Shown piece after piece: positions 48,441 to 61,367 of a DNA stretch of 61,367 nt. The DNA comes from Polysphondylium violaceum. Its lineage: Eukaryota; Evosea; Eumycetozoa; Dictyosteliales; Dictyosteliaceae. Under the pieces are notes generated by a model. That model was given only the letters and a program-made list of their open reading frames with translations, searched no databases and was not told where the DNA came from. Numbering within the stretch: the first letter of the stretch is position 1; each line of letters begins with the position of its first letter. The position numbers were made by a program, and so were the translations under genes. The stretch is taken from positions 1-61,367 of the forward strand of contig AJWJ01000080.1 in assembly GCA_000277445.1 (NCBI GenBank), in the 5' to 3' direction.

Positions 48441-49505
48441 TTATTTGTCTTCTGGTTTTCTGGCTAAGATGAAGAACATTGGGGAGAAAATTTGTTTTTC
48501 ACCACCTTGGACGAGGTAGGTAGCAGCGTTTTGTAACCAAACGTTAGTGCTGTAGGAACCAGATGGGGCAAGTTTGAAGACTTCCAAGAGTTGGGTGAAT
48601 TTACCAGTTAAGTAACGACCAACACCAGTGTGGAGGAAACCAGTGATGGAGAAGGAACCAGAAAGTGGTAAGTACCATGGGAGATCTGAGGTTTCAGCAA
48701 CATCGTAAGCAGTGATAACTTCAAAACCGGCTTCTTTGAGAGCAGAGACAATGACGGCTGGTTGGACGAGATCTGGGAGACCATTACCTAATTCAATTTC
48801 TTTTTTGATCTTGACTTCAGATGGATCGTCTTTGTTGAATTTGTTGGTCATAATCCATTCATAACCACCAAAGAGACCTCCTGGTTTGAGGAGTCTGTAG
48901 ACTTCTTTGTAGCAACCGACGAGATCTGGAGCGTGACAGGTGGCTTCAATTTGGTAGGCACAATCGTAAGAGGCAGCTTCTTGTGGAACTTTCATGAAAT
49001 CAGCTTTAATGAAACTGGTGATGTGGGAGAGACCAGCCATTTCATTTAATCTTTTACCTCTTTGGATTTGGTATTCGTTGTTATTTAAACCAACGACGTG
49101 AGCACCAGAGAAACGAGCAATGGTTCTCATTGGACCACCAACACCACAACCGATATCTAAAACTTTCATACCTGGGAAAAGACCAAGTTGATGAGCCATA
49201 AACATTTCGTGACGAGCAATGGAAGCTTCAAAACTTTCATACTTGTGACGGGTGGCAAAATGGAAAGATTGACCCCAACCAAATTCATAGAAATCAGTGG
49301 CAAGATCGTAGAATTGATTGACCATAGAGGTGTAGTTATTCTTACGGGCTTCGATGGCTTTCTTGTCGTCACCTTTGAAGAGTTCTCTGTATTGATCTAA
49401 GGATTCTTGGACTTTGTTATCACGATTAACAGCATCTCTTTCTTTACGGGCAACAGCAATAATTCTGGAAAGATCACCTTCCATAGCTCTTTGTTGAGTG
49501 TTCAT
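48441..49505 (-). CDS. smt1: sterol C24-methyltransferase (SMT1/ERG6)
   Basis: A single exon, 354 residues, with start ATG at 49505 ([20 protein letters not shown]). The frame stays open upstream but has no earlier ATG. Motifs: the sterol-binding aromatic block [15 protein letters not shown], the SAM loop [43 protein letters not shown] and [18 protein letters not shown]. The enzyme transfers a methyl group from S-adenosylmethionine to C24 of cycloartenol in the endoplasmic reticulum, part of the plant-like cycloartenol route amoebae use to make dictyosterol. Codons are far more GC-rich than in neighbouring genes, typical of highly expressed dictyostelid genes. There is no intron or low-complexity insert. 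Confidence 0.97.
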   Translation of the reverse strand: MNTQQRAMEGDLSRIIAVARKERDAVNRDNKVQESLDQYRELFKGDDKKAIEARKNNYTSMVNQFYDLATDFYEFGWGQSFHFATRHKYESFEASIARHEMFMAHQLGLFPGMKVLDIGCGVGGPMRTIARFSGAHVVGLNNNEYQIQRGKRLNEMAGLSHITSFIKADFMKVPQEAASYDCAYQIEATCHAPDLVGCYKEVYRLLKPGGLFGGYEWIMTNKFNKDDPSEVKIKKEIELGNGLPDLVQPAVIVSALKEAGFEVITAYDVAETSDLPWYLPLSGSFSITGFLHTGVGRYLTGKFTQLLEVFKLAPSGSYSTNVWLQNAATYLVQGGEKQIFSPMFFILARKPEDK

Positions 49506-50036
49506 TTTTGTGTGTGAGTGAGTAAAAACTTGAAAAGTTAAAGGAAAACGAGTATTATTATTAAAACAATTGATTGAAAAGTTTGTATTTGAATTTAATA
49601 AATGAAAAAAAGATTTGAACCTCGACACTAGTTATTGGCGTGTATGAAAATTTAAATCTGTGTATTGACAAGTATTAAAAAAAAAAGAGAAACTTTCGAT
49701 TATAAATATTTATATAATTGAGATAATAGTAGTTTTTGTTTTTTTTAAAAAAAAGTTTTATAATCAAAAAAAAAAAAAAAATCGCTTTTTGATCCTCGGC
49801 TGTTTTGAAAAAAGTTTTGAAAAAAAAAAAACGTGACTTCAAAAAAAATGAAAAAAACAAATACTAAAAAAAATGAAAATAACAAAAATTAGATATTTTC
49901 TTTGGCGTGATGTTGTTTGAAATTACCCCACTAATTCATACCCAATCTTGAAATAATGGGGTGGGTGTTTATTGTGAAATAAGACGACCTAGGTTCTTAT
50001 ACTGGTTATTATACTGAACATCTCGTTTGATTTTTG

Positions 50037-50070
<34 letters not shown>

Positions 50071-50436
50071 AATAGATTTTTGATATTGTATTGATGAGAT
50101 TATTTTTTATTTAAATAATATCTATTTGTTTTAGAGACGTAGAATTAGTTGGGATTTGAGTTTTTAAATATAAAGTAATGAAATATAGTTGGTCAATATT
50201 CATGCATGTTTTTTATGAAGATGAATATATTAGAGTATAAATAGTAAAGTTCAAGTATTTACTAATAATAAAAGCTTTGAGATAATTTCAACAACAAACA
50301 CGACAAGGCGCCTAAATGCCCTAAGAAGACTTTTTTTTTTTTTTTTTTCTAAAAAATTTTTTCCATTTTTTTCATTCATTTTTTTCATTCATTCATTTTT
50401 GACGAAGTTGATCAGCACATTTTCGGTAAAGATACG
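49506..50436. promoter_or_regulatory. divergent intergenic region between SMT1 and the nucleoporin gene
   Basis: 0.93 kb with A and T runs (one T run of about 26 at 50039-50065), TTTGGCGT near 49901 and GGCGCC at about 50306. These GC cores resemble but do not match E2F or other known boxes. No coding frame is convincing. Confidence 0.45.
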
Positions 50437-53400
50437 ATGTCTATTGAAACAATCAATGATTCAAAGACTAGTAGTGATACTGCTGCTACTTTAGGTGGTA
50501 GTACATCATCGATATCCTCAATATCATCGACTACATCTATAGTATCATCGAATTCTAATAAAGATAGCAATGATAAGAGTGTTAGAGTTAGTGATAGATT
50601 ATCTATATTTTATAATTATTTTGATAAAGAATTATTAAGTGAAGATGAAATGGTAAGTCAAGATAGAGATGTATGAATATGAAATGAGTACATACTAAAT
50701 AGTCATATAATCACCATCTATAGAAAGTTGAATTTTCTAGAGTTGAAAATAAATTAAGTACAATTTTAGAACTTTACTCTGAACCAATGAAGAATTCCAA
50801 AGATCAAATACTTTCAGGTAAAATTAAAGTTAAAGGTGAAGAGGTTCAAATTAGTAAAAATGTTCAAGATTTTACATTGGAATTAAGTAAAGTTTTAGTA
50901 AGTATATTCAATGGATACACAGATGGATAGATATTAATATGTATATAATAATTAGAATCTTGATGAAATATCAACATATATATTTATTAAAAATTATTCA
51001 ACTTTTATATTAAATTTAAATTATGAAAAAGAAGAATTTTATCCATTATTTATTGAATATTATTCAGAAAGATCATCACTATTGTGTATTTTGGGATCAA
51101 TGATTAGAAAACAAAAAGGATCAAGTAAATATTTCAAAATTATTGATTCATTTATTCAAAAGAATCGTTCTTCAATTGAATCAAAATTACTTTCCTATTT
51201 AATATCTTTTCAAACATTTACAATTCCAAATTATTTAAAAGATGTAATGTATTATTTGATTGAATATCTTGTATTAACAATAGTGAACTTCATTCGACTA
51301 ACTCTAATATTCTAGTATAAATATTTACAACAAGATTATTGTTATTATATTGTTAAAGAACAATTGTTAATAATAGAAACATTATTTTCATATAGTTATA
51401 CAAAACCATCAATGGATTATCCAAATGATTTATTAAAATTATTGAAAAAATTTGTAATTGAATTTAGTATTGGTAATTACTCAACTCAAATAACAAATAT
51501 ACCTTCATCAACATCTTTTACTACTTCATCATCATCATCAGCAACACCAACAACAACCACAACAGATTATTCAAATATAAAATATCAAGATCAAAAAGAA
51601 TTTTATCAAAGAGAGATTATTTCAAATTTAGAAAGAATTGAATTAGTATCAGTATTATTAATATTTAATAGTAATAGAGATCAACCAACCAAATCAATAC
51701 TTCAACAAAAAGATCAAGAAATAGTTAGAGTACTTTCTGAAATTATTGCAAATTCATCAAAAATAACACCTGCAATTTCAACTTGTTTATTTTATACAAT
51801 TTTAAATTTACTTCCTCATTCAACTGAAACTCTTCAAGATTGTTTGGATCAAGGTTTACCTTTATCTTTATTATATAATCCATATGAATATATTTATAAT
51901 ATTGCTTTATATGGTTTTTCAAGTGATAATGTAATTATATTTTATTCTTGAAATAATAAGAATAGCTTTTATTAATATTAATTAATTCAATTATAGGTTT
52001 TATTAGAGGGATATTGTGATGTTATATTATTATTCTTTAATAGATTATCAGAGATTATAAATTTTGATCAAATTAAAGTATTTAAAAGAGTAGTAGATAT
52101 CTATTGTTTATTATATGAAAAGGGAGGTGAATCATTTTCACAATATCTTTGGAATAATAGATTAAATAATCCAATATTTAAATATTCAATTTCACCATTA
52201 TTTTTAAAAAATAATATTCAATCAGTATTATCAATTTTAAATTCTGCAATTTATCCTTCAACTTCAACATTAGTGTAAGTTAATTTTTAATTTTATTTAG
52301 AGATATAAAGAGCTAATATGTGATTTAATATTATTACTTTAGATTTCAAGAATTATTTAATATATCATTAAATAGTGAAACTGAACAATTATCACAATTT
52401 GAATTTAATACAATGATTCAACCATATTTAGATATAACAAATCAAATTGAAAATAATTTTGGAGCATTTGTAAACAAGGAAATTAATTTACCAAAACAAA
52501 AATTATACAGAAATCAATTAAAATCATTTACTCTTGTTAATGACAATGAAGTTGAAATCAAATATACACTTCATGATTATATAATTGATATATTTACTGT
52601 AGGATTACCACAAATGAATTTAGAAATGTATCATGTATTAAATGATAGTGATACATTTTATATTTGTAATTCCTATAGAATTGCCATTAGTTTATTCTCA
52701 AAAATGATCAATAACGATATCAATTCAAGAGTTTATTTTTGGAATTTATTTAATCAAAATAGAATATTTGATTCAATATTTCAAGTTTATTTTACTTTGT
52801 GTGATCAATTAACATTTACAAATATCAACAACAATGGTATGAATAGTAAAGCAGTAACTGATGGTTTATCTTCAAATATGGTTATTGATATTATCTCTGA
52901 AATCATTTCCTTGTTTACTTCTTTTTCAATTAGTTTTTCAAATGAACTCCTCGATATTTTATCTGCAAAAGAAATTTGGTCATGTGGTCCTTCTTCTATT
53001 TTAAGATCACAATCTAAAAAAGGTTCATTTATTTATTTATTAGATTTGGAAAAATGTTGTACAAGTAATAATAATTTTAATAATGATAATAATGAAATTG
53101 ATAACAATAGCAATAGTAATAACAATAATAATAGTAATAATAATAATAATGATAATAATAATAATTCATATATTTTAACAAAAAGAATAGTTCAATTTTT
53201 AAATTCATGTTTTATTAAAAATAATTTATCCAAAGTTAAAACATCAAACAATAGTAATAATAATCAAAATAATAATTTAGTAAATATTGATTCAGCTATT
53301 GCAATTCAAATTCAAGTATTATCAAATTATTTTATATTATTAGAAAATAATAATCATATTAGTACATGGGAAATTGTTAAAGAGATATTTAATTCAATTC

Positions 53401-56400
53401 AATCAATCTTGTCTTTTTCACAAATTACCAAATCTGATGGTCTGAAATCATTATCAATTGAAATTATAAAATCATTTTCAAAATCAACTGGTGGCAACGT
53501 AATTCAGTCGGCATTAATCAATTTATTGGATCTATCAAGTTTATTGTCAATTCAAAATTCAATTTTAAGAACAAGTGATACTGATAGTATATTATATTCT
53601 AGTTTATCACTATGTAAAACTATACTTGAATCAATGGTTTTAAATCAACAACAACAAGAATATTTTATGGAGTTTATAAATATTTTTTTCAAGATCAAGA
53701 ATAACGACAATTGTTTATTTACAACTATATTTGGTTATACAACTTCATTCACTGATAGAGAAGATATTCAAATTTGTTCTTGTAATATCTTAATATATAT
53801 CATTCGTATATTAAGAAACATTGATTCAAAATATTGTATTTCAACTATATTCCAAAATAATATTAGTGATAATGATAGTAATAGTGATAATCAGAATAAT
53901 ATTAATGATAAAGTTAATGATTTCATTAAAATATTATATCCAACAGAAAATAGTATTTATTCAACTCAGTTGCAAACATTTGCACTTCAATTTTTAGTTG
54001 AGTGTTCAGTTTCTCAAGTTCAATTTTTCAACAAAATATTAAATCTTGTAAAGGGTACAATCTTCCAATTGTTTAAATCAAACTGTAATCAAGAGACAAA
54101 GTTATCAATGACTTTATTCAATTTGTTTGATAATATTTATCAAAATTCAATTTATTTTGGTGAATTTACTCAAGAAATATTAAATGATAATCAGGAATTT
54201 TGGAGTTGTTTAATTCAAGTATTAAAATCAGCATCTAATCAATCAAATCGATTATTAACTCCTCAAGAAAATGTTTTCCTTTGCCTAAAGAAATCTTATT
54301 CACTTAGAATTATATCATTGGCTGTATTATTGGATTCTTCCATTTTCACTAAACAATTTCAACAAACTTATCAAGATCAATGGAATAATTGTTTTAGAAA
54401 GAATATTGATTTATTAATTAAAAATGAATTCTTTACTTGTATTGATCCTGAAAAAAGAAATCCTTTAAACAAATTATCAAATTTATTAGTACCTTTAGAT
54501 CAATTACAAATTATTCCAAATTCATTTTTACCCTCTGTATTGGTTTATAATATTAATAATATTATTAAATCACATAATTTAAATAATAATAATAATGATA
54601 ATAATAATAGTCAACAACAAATAGATTCAAGTAAAATAGATTCATTTATAGATTGTTTACAAAATAGAAATACAGATTTATTATTATCATCAGCTCAATT
54701 AATTTTATCAAAATCATTTTCAAAATTCTTTAGAGTATTATTACATAGAAAAGTAAATTTATTGGTTAAAAGTACAGATAGTGGTTTGGTTAAATTGGTT
54801 AATATTTTAATAGAAAAGTCAATTTATGTACTTAATAATGATATTAAAAATATTGAAAATGATCTTTTGACAAATTTAGTAGAGTCAATTTCAACTTGTA
54901 CTCAAATCATTTCAAAATTTAATAGCAATAATAATAGTTTTGATGAATTATTACCAAGTTTTATAGATTTAATTAATCAAATGCTATCTAAAAAGATTGA
55001 TAATATTGATCAAAATATTATCTATCATTTATTATCATCATTCCTCTATGTTATCCAATCTAAAAAATCAATTACAATTCAAACATTTAATCAATTTATC
55101 AATTCTTTATCAATTTTAATTACAAACAAATTATTTAGAAAAGTTTTAAATAATAATAGTAATAGTAACAAGAGTTTACCATCGATTTGTAATATTTCAA
55201 TATTTATATTACAAAGTTTTATAAATTTATTGGATGATAGTTCATTATTACCAACTATATTACCACATCAATTATTGGATCATTTAATTCAATTATTACA
55301 ACATTCATTAGATACCCCAAATGATTCAAATTCAAATATTACATCAATTGCAATTATCAATTTAATGATTAGTTTTTGCAAACAACCATTAATTTCAGAA
55401 TCATTGTTGGTTAAAAATATACTTGGTATTTTATCATCTAGAAAATTGGCCTATTTAGAATATTCATTTGATCCATATATTTCCAAATCAAATAGTACAC
55501 CCTCAGAATTTTATGATCAAGATAAAAAGAGAAATCCATGGCACAAAGTATGGAGTTTAATTTTACAATTTGTTATAACAATATCAAGATCATTGGACAC
55601 AAATGAAACACTTCAAGAACAATTGGCCAACTTTATATTATCTCACAAGGATAGATTATATTGTTACTTTGATCCATTAAACGAAAATTCAATTCAACCA
55701 CAACCTCAATATTATAGTAAACTTTGGTTTGAACAAATTCAATTAATCACCTCTTTATTGGCTGTATTTACAAATTATACAAAAAGATATTATCTTCAAT
55801 TAAGTTTGTTTAACGAATTTTTAGTATTATCTTTTAGAACTCTGGTATCAATGTCTATTCAAGTATCTGAACTATCTTTTATTGAAAATAATTTTAAACC
55901 TTTTACAAGAAAAGAAAAAAGATTAAATAAGTTAATTATTAAAGAATTAAATAATAATAGTAGTAATGATAATAGTAGCAATAGTAATAGTAGTAATAAT
56001 AATAGTTTATTATTTAGTAATAGTAATAATAGTAATAGTAGAATTTTTGATTCTTTAAATAATAGAATTAATAATAGTAAATTCAAATTCTATATTGAAT
56101 CAAATTATATGAATATCATTAGTAATTGTCTAACAATTTTAATTCATATCAATGAATTTATCAAAACTTGTGAAGAATTTCTACCAAAGTTACCATTGTA
56201 TACAAATATAGCCACCTTTGGTACTATTTGTCAAATTGGTCAATATATAATTTCAAAACAAATTCAATTTAAAAATTTATTTAAAAATAGTACAGAGTTC
56301 AATGACAATAGTAGTGGTAGTAAGATGATTAGTATAAAAGAAATTACAGATATAAATACTTTACAAGAAAGAATATTACAAGTAGCAGAAAAAACTAGTT

Positions 56401-56540
56401 TAATTTTAGTACTCTATTCAATTCAATATCAAGTTAAAGAAGATCCAATTTATCAATGTCTATTACATTTAAATCAGCAATTTAATATTAAATCAAATCA
56501 AAATCAATTATTATCTTTATTAACTAAAATTTATAATTAA
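50437..56540 (+). CDS. nup188: giant alpha-solenoid protein, probably nucleoporin NUP188
   Basis: Six exons, 50437-50652, 50724-50897, 50956-51243, 51316-51930, 51997-52274 and 52343-56540, give 1922 residues. The exon 3 end could instead be 51270 (nine more codons), but that leaves a 45-bp intron. The protein is helical throughout with Asn-rich inserts and no FG repeats. NUP188-like points are the N-terminal size and pattern (RVENKLSTILELYSEPMKNS), the block SQYLWNNRLNNPIFKYSISP, a mid-protein LVNDNEVEIKYTLHDYIIDI that parallels the VRWEYSYSSWTLF region of human NUP188, and a late PWHKVWSLILQFVITISRSL. NUP188 and its relative NUP205 form the inner ring of the nuclear pore. Identity at residue level is low; NUP205 or another large solenoid remains possible. 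Confidence 0.6.
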
Positions 56541-56853
56541 AATTAAATAAATATTATATGATACTATATTATTCTATCAAATACATTATAGTTTGTCATT
56601 TTATCTTTGATACTCATAGTGCGCTATGTGTTTTTAACCACATAAAACATGTTTGCGTGGTAAAGTGTTTTTTATGAACTTCAAAAATTGTATTTTTTTT
56701 TTTAAAAAAAACTTTTTGCATGATCAAATTTTTTTTCTTTCTCTAAATTAATATATACTTTTTTTTTTTTTTTTTCATATTATATATATATTATAAAAAA
56801 CGACGATACAATATATAGATAGAGATATTTATATTTAGAATTGTTATTAGAAA
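56541..56853. promoter_or_regulatory. promoter region of gamma-COP
   Basis: Short spacer between two tandem genes, with a T-rich run at 56759-56775 and an AT-only block just before the start. Nothing else is seen. Confidence 0.5.
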
Positions 56854-59800
56854 ATGGTAGTTAAAAAAGATGATGATGAGTCAGAACTTGTTTTTGAAAA
56901 TTTAGAAAAAGGTCAAGTTATTCAAGAAAAGAGAGCATTCAATGAGACACCAGTTCATCCCAGAAAATGCTCTTTGGTAATCTCTCAATTCCTTTATCTT
57001 TTATCTAGAGGTGACACCTTTACCACTACTGAAGCAACTGAAATTTTCTTTGCTGCTACTAAATTGTTTCAATCTAAAGATGTAAATATATGTTTGTAGA
57101 GTATTGGATGAGTAGATATTCAATATTAACATCTATGTGTGGATCTATAAACTCTATATTAGATTCCATTAAGAAGATTGATGTGGTTATTGTTAAAGGA
57201 ATTTTCATTACTCTCTCAAGATGCAATCATTGTAATTAGTTCACTTACTAAAGATATGACTAATCCAATGTCTCTCTATAGAGCCAATGCAATTAGAATA
57301 TTATGTAAAATTACTGATGTATGTATATAAAGTGATAGAGATGATAGGGATATAGGTCATGTTGATCAGCAGAAGTATCAAGATTATTAATACAACCAAC
57401 ACACCAACAACAACAACAACAACAATATAATAGAGTTTTATTTTACCACAAATTGATAGATATTTTAAACAATCTATTGTTGAAAAAGATCCACATGTTG
57501 CATCATCAGCACTTGTTTCAAGTATTCATTTATTAAAGGTTAGTCCAGAAATTGTAAAAAGATGGGTGAATGAAGTACAAGAGGCTGTCAATAACAAATC
57601 AAATATGGTACAATATCATGCCATTGCTCTTTTACATAGAATTAAACAACATGATAGATTAGCTGTTACTAAAGCTGTTAGTACTTTAATTAAAGGATCA
57701 ATTAGATCTCCATATTCACAAGCCTATTTGATTAGATGTGCTGTTGAAGTAATTGAAGAAACAAACACAGAGTAAATATAATAACAGCATTAGATATTTC
57801 ATAGACATAACTAGTTATATATTATATTAACAACAAAAACTGAAAACATCGATAGGGATCCAGTATTTTATGATTATATTAATTCATGTTTAAGAAGTAA
57901 AAATGAAATGGTTGCTTATGAAGCTGCTAGATCTATTTGTGCATTAAAGAATTCATCCAAAAAAGAAATTACTTCAGCTGTTAGTGTCTTACAAAACTTT
58001 TTAGGATCAAGCAAATCAACTCTTAAATTTGCTGCCGTTCGTACTTTAAACAAGGTAATTATATTTGTAGTGTGGTGTTTGATATATAGTTTACAAACAC
58101 ATAAAATATATTAACTTTATCTTTTTAGCTTGCACAAACTAATCCAGCAGCAGTTATTCCATGTAATGTTGATATGGAAAGTTTAATTACTGATAGTAAT
58201 AGAAGTATTGCTACACTTGCCATTACAACATTATTAAAGATTGGTAATGAATCAAACGTTGAAAGATTAATTAAACAAATTGCCAACTTTTTAGATGATA
58301 TCAATGACGAATTCAAGATTGTTGTCGTTGAGGCTGTCACTTTATTAAGTCAAAAATTCCCAAAGAAATATAAACATTTAATCTTATTTTTAAATAAGAT
58401 TTTACGTGATGAAGGTACATTACAACTTAAACAATCTACTCTTGATGCTATTTTAACTGTAGTTAATAATATTCCTGAATCAAAAGAAATTGGTATGTAG
58501 TATTAATAGTATTATTAATGAAATATATATATGTATAAAGATGAACAAATACTAATGATTTTAAAACTTTAGCATTAACTGAACTTTGTGATTTTATTGA
58601 GGATTGTGAATTTCCAGATCTTTCAGTTCAAATTTTACATCTTTTAGGACAAGAGGGACCATTAACATCACAACCATCACAATACATTAGATATATTTAC
58701 AATAGAGTATTATTAGATAGTGGTATTATTAGAGCAGCAGCAGTCAACTCAATTGCCAAATTTGGTCTCTTGTATGAACCAATGAAAGAGAAAGTTATTA
58801 TTTTACTTGGAAGATGTTTATTGGATGAAGATGATGAAGTTAGAGATAGAGCTACATTGTATTTACAACTATTGAAACAAAACAATACAAGAGAGCTCAC
58901 TAGATTACTTGTTGACGATGTTCCAGTGCCATTGGTTAATTTACAAAAAAGTTTGGAACACTATATCAATGATGGTGATTTTGGTCAAGCATTTGATCTC
59001 GGCAGTGTATCAACTGTCATTGAATCAATGCCATCACCCATTTTAGAGGGTAAATCATCAAAACAAACCAGTCAAAGTGGTGGTGTTACACCCAAATCAC
59101 TTTCTACCGAATCAAACGATGGTGCTCCCGAATCTTATTCAACAAAATTGGCACAAATTCCAGAGTTTTCAACATTTGGCAAGTTGTTGAAATCTAGTGA
59201 AATTGTTGAACTCACTGAAAATGAAACTGAATATGTTGTCAATTGTGTTAAACATATATTTAAAGAGCATATTGTATTCCAATTCAATTGTACAAATACA
59301 CTCAACTATCAAAGATTAGAAAATGTCTCGGTCAAGATGATTCCATCCAATCCAAAATCTGTCAAGTATGAATGTTCCATTCCAATTGAAATTCTCAATT
59401 TTGATGAAATTCAATCTTGTTTTGTTGCCATTCGTTATCATCCAGACAATTTACCATTGTGTAATTTCAAAAACACTCTTAAATTTAGAACCAAAGAAAT
59501 TGATCCATCCACTGGTGAACCAGACGATCAAGGCTACGACGACCAATATAGTATCGAAGAATTGGAAGTCAGTGTTAAAGATTTTATTCAAAGAACTTTT
59601 GTCACCAATTGGAAAGAAGAGTTTGCTAAACTTCCAGAACAAGAACCTGCCACTTTTGCTTTGGTATCTGTAAAGAATTTAAATGATGCTGTCAAACAAA
59701 TGATCTCTACTCTTGGTATGGCTCCTGCTGAAAAATCTGAAACTGTCGTTCCAAAATCAAACAAACATCAATTATTCTTGTCTGGTAAATCTTTATCCAC

Positions 59801-59924
59801 TGGTGCTTTGATTTTGGCTAGAGCTAGAATGATTTTGGATCAATCTGGTTTAAATACCGATGTTGAATTAACTGTTAAATCTGATGATCAAAATTTAATA
59901 GATTTAATTCTCTCTTCTTTTTAA
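56854..59924 (+). CDS. copG: coatomer gamma subunit (gamma-COP)
   Basis: Six exons: 56854-57081, 57163-57318, 57434-57771, 57856-58054, 58129-58492 and 58573-59924; the product is 878 residues, matching the 874 of human COPG1. The adaptin-like trunk shows FFAATKLFQSKD, VISSLTKDMTNPMSLYRANA, KRWVNEVQEAVNNKSNMVQY, AVSVLQNFLGSSKSTLKFAA, TDSNRSIATLAITTLLKIGN and LTELCDFIEDCEFPDLSVQI. The C-terminal appendage follows (ENETEYVVNCVKHIFKEHIV, FQFNCTNTLN, DDQGYDDQYSIEELEVSVKD). Gamma-COP forms part of the COPI coat that buds from the Golgi and returns cargo to the ER; it binds ARF1, dilysine signals and ARFGAP2. All blocks are intact. Confidence 0.98.
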
Positions 59925-60034
59925 TTTTAAATAATTTAAATACTTTGGCTATTACTATTACTTTTTTAATAGAAAAAAATAAAAAAATAAATATTATATA
60001 TCGATTGTGGTTTTATTTCTTGTTTTTTTATACA

Positions 60035-60481
60035 TTATTGATTTCTTTTTCTTAAACCAGCAATAATTGGTTCATTTGGATTATGTTTTGGTGCTTCAAT
60101 AATTGTAGCTTTTTTAACTTCTTCAAATCCAAAGTTATCCATTTCTTCTTTGGCCATTAAATTACTTTTTGTAAAAAAAAAAAAAAAAAAAAACAAAACA
60201 ATTTTCATAAAATAATGAGTAGTAATATGAAATATGAATTAGGTTTTAATGTATAAGAATAAAAGTATTAAAAAAGCATTATAAACAACATACTTATCCA
60301 TTCTGCATTTTAAATATTGTTTGGTAAACTCCATACACAATCTTGATTGATAATTATTTTCTTTTAAACAGTTTACATATTGATTAACAGTTTCCATACA
60401 TTCTTTATCATGATCAAGTGGGAAACTACCCTTATCTGGTGGAGTTGGTGCTTTGATTGCTGAATTATGTGCAAAGTTCAT
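60035..60481 (-). CDS. cox19: COX19, CX9C assembly factor of cytochrome c oxidase
   Basis: Two exons, 60294-60481 and 60035-60164, encode 105 residues. The N-terminus PTPPDKGSFPLDHDKEC is almost the human COX19 wording (PRPPDKGSFPLDHLGEC). The twin CX9C motif reads C-METVNQYVN-C and C-MEFTKQYLK-C, forming the two disulfides of a CHCH helical hairpin. The C-terminal exon adds EEMDNFGFEEVKKATI. The protein is imported by MIA40 into the mitochondrial intermembrane space and helps copper delivery to cytochrome c oxidase. It is convergent with gamma-COP, 110 bases between stops. Confidence 0.96.
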
Positions 60482-60789
60482 ATCTTTTGTTTACTTTATA
60501 TATATGTTCGAGGAGATAGATAACCTAGACTATTACTAGTAATATAATCGTTGGCCTCATTTTTCAAAGCCCCCTTTTTTTTTTGAAACAAAAAAGTATT
60601 TTTTTTTTTTTTTAATTTTTTTTTTTTTTCTGAAATTTTTCAAACAAATTGGATCACTTCAAATTTTTTTTATCACTCTCAATCTATTATTAATATTTTA
60701 ATAATACCCTTTTTCACTCTATTCTCTACACGCAAGTTTCCTCTTTTTTATCTTTTTAAATAGATTTATATTAAAAGATCAATAACACA
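60482..60789. promoter_or_regulatory. divergent promoter between COX19 and CSN2
   Basis: 308 bases shared by two divergent starts, with several T runs in the CSN2 half. I see no specific box. Confidence 0.5.
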
Positions 60790-61309
60790 ATGTCTGATGA
60801 TGAAGATATGATGTATGATGATGGTGATGAATATTTTGATGACGACGATGATCAAGAAGATCAAAATGATGAAGAATCAGAGGGTGTAGAGATTGAAAAT
60901 CAATATTATAATTCAAAAGGTTTAATTGAAGACTCTATCCCTGATGCTATAAAGAGTTATGAAAAAGTAATAGATTTAGAGGATGGTGTAAAGGGTGAAT
61001 GGTAAGTAATATTAGATAACTTTTAATATAGATTAAATTAATATTTATAATCATATACTATTTTATAGGGGTTTTAAAGCTTTGAAAAAGATAACCAAAC
61101 TTAATTTCCAAATTGAAAACTATGACGTTATGCTCGAAAAATACAAACAATTCCTTTCATATACAAAATCAGCAGTTACAAGCAATTATAGTGAAAAGGG
61201 TATAAACTCAATTTTAGATATGATCTCTACAAATACCAAACTTGATTTAGATCTTGTTCAAAAAGTTTATGATTTAACTTTAAAATGTCTTTTAGATGCA
61301 AAGAATGAA
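60790..61309 (+). CDS. csn2: COP9 signalosome subunit 2, 5' part
   Basis: Two exons are visible, 60790-61001 and 61069-61309; the second donor (GTATGT at 61310) opens an intron that runs past the window end, so only 151 residues are seen of an expected ~440. The start is acidic ([20 protein letters not shown]), followed by [60 protein letters not shown] and [10 protein letters not shown], nearly the wording of human CSN2 ([47 protein letters not shown]). CSN2 is the scaffold PCI subunit that grips cullin in the complex that removes NEDD8. It is partial because of the window edge, not broken. Confidence 0.97.
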
Positions 61310-61367
61310 GTATGTTTTATAGATATAATATATTTTATAATTTGAAATATCTATTAATTATATTTAA

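Noticed and set aside
49506-49628. Open frame extending upstream of the SMT1 start
   Set aside because: It has no ATG, and a start at 49505 gives the length expected for the enzyme.
49600-49640. GGTTCAAATC followed by a T run on the minus strand, like a tRNA B box with terminator
   Set aside because: The T-arm does not pair, no A box or acceptor stem is found, and it lies in the SMT1 5' leader.

Overview
The window is nuclear DNA of a dictyostelid social amoeba, most likely a Dictyostelium species close to D. discoideum or D. purpureum. The signs are very AT-rich intergenic DNA full of A and T runs, small introns (mostly 60-150 bp) with GTAAGT/GTATGT donors, polyasparagine, polyglutamine and polyserine stretches inside proteins, and dense gene packing. 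I saw no transposon, retroelement, CRISPR array or tRNA gene. The species call is an inference from style. No database search was possible, so names rest on recalled family sequences.

Layout. 0-9 kb: an RBM45-like three-RRM protein (+), a decayed gene remnant (-), a tiny spliced gene (-) and a four-exon FERM plus leucine-rich-repeat protein (-). 9.8-24.6 kb: an HTTM membrane protein (+), DRG1 GTPase (-), carnosine N-methyltransferase (+), a Cys/His-rich finger protein (-), mitochondrial tRNA thiouridylase (-), Mediator subunit 21 (+), a divergent sphingosine-kinase-like protein (-), SUMO ligase NSE2 (-) and a 96-residue orphan (-). 24.6-28.9 kb is a long gene-poor stretch with CA, TG and AAC repeats. 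28.9-36.9 kb: a RasGEF with DEP domain (+), two candidate C/D-box snoRNAs, a one-helix small membrane protein (-), a seven-exon ADP-ribosylarginine hydrolase (-) and a small orphan ORF (-). 36.9-49.6 kb: the PICH/ERCC6L helicase (+), a TPR protein (-), ABHD13 (+), a tandem-Tudor AT-hook protein (+), a TEN1-like telomere protein (+) and sterol C24-methyltransferase (-). 50.4-61.4 kb: a giant NUP188-like nucleoporin (+), gamma-COP (+), COX19 (-) and the start of COP9 signalosome subunit 2 (+), cut by the window end.

Exon joins were worked out by hand. In every multi-exon gene except the Tudor protein, the chosen GT-AG introns keep the reading frame, and in most they restore residues conserved in the family. 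Several products act on chromosomes (NSE2, ERCC6L, TEN1, the Tudor protein). Two of them, NSE2 and ERCC6L, carry E2F-like motifs just upstream of the start, which suggests cell-cycle control. The most noteworthy observations are the snoRNA whose guide matches the universal small-subunit rRNA 530-loop sequence, the TEN1 gene, the sphingosine-kinase relative with altered catalytic motifs, a lone G-quadruplex-type tract, and an apparent frame break at an A9 run in the Tudor gene.
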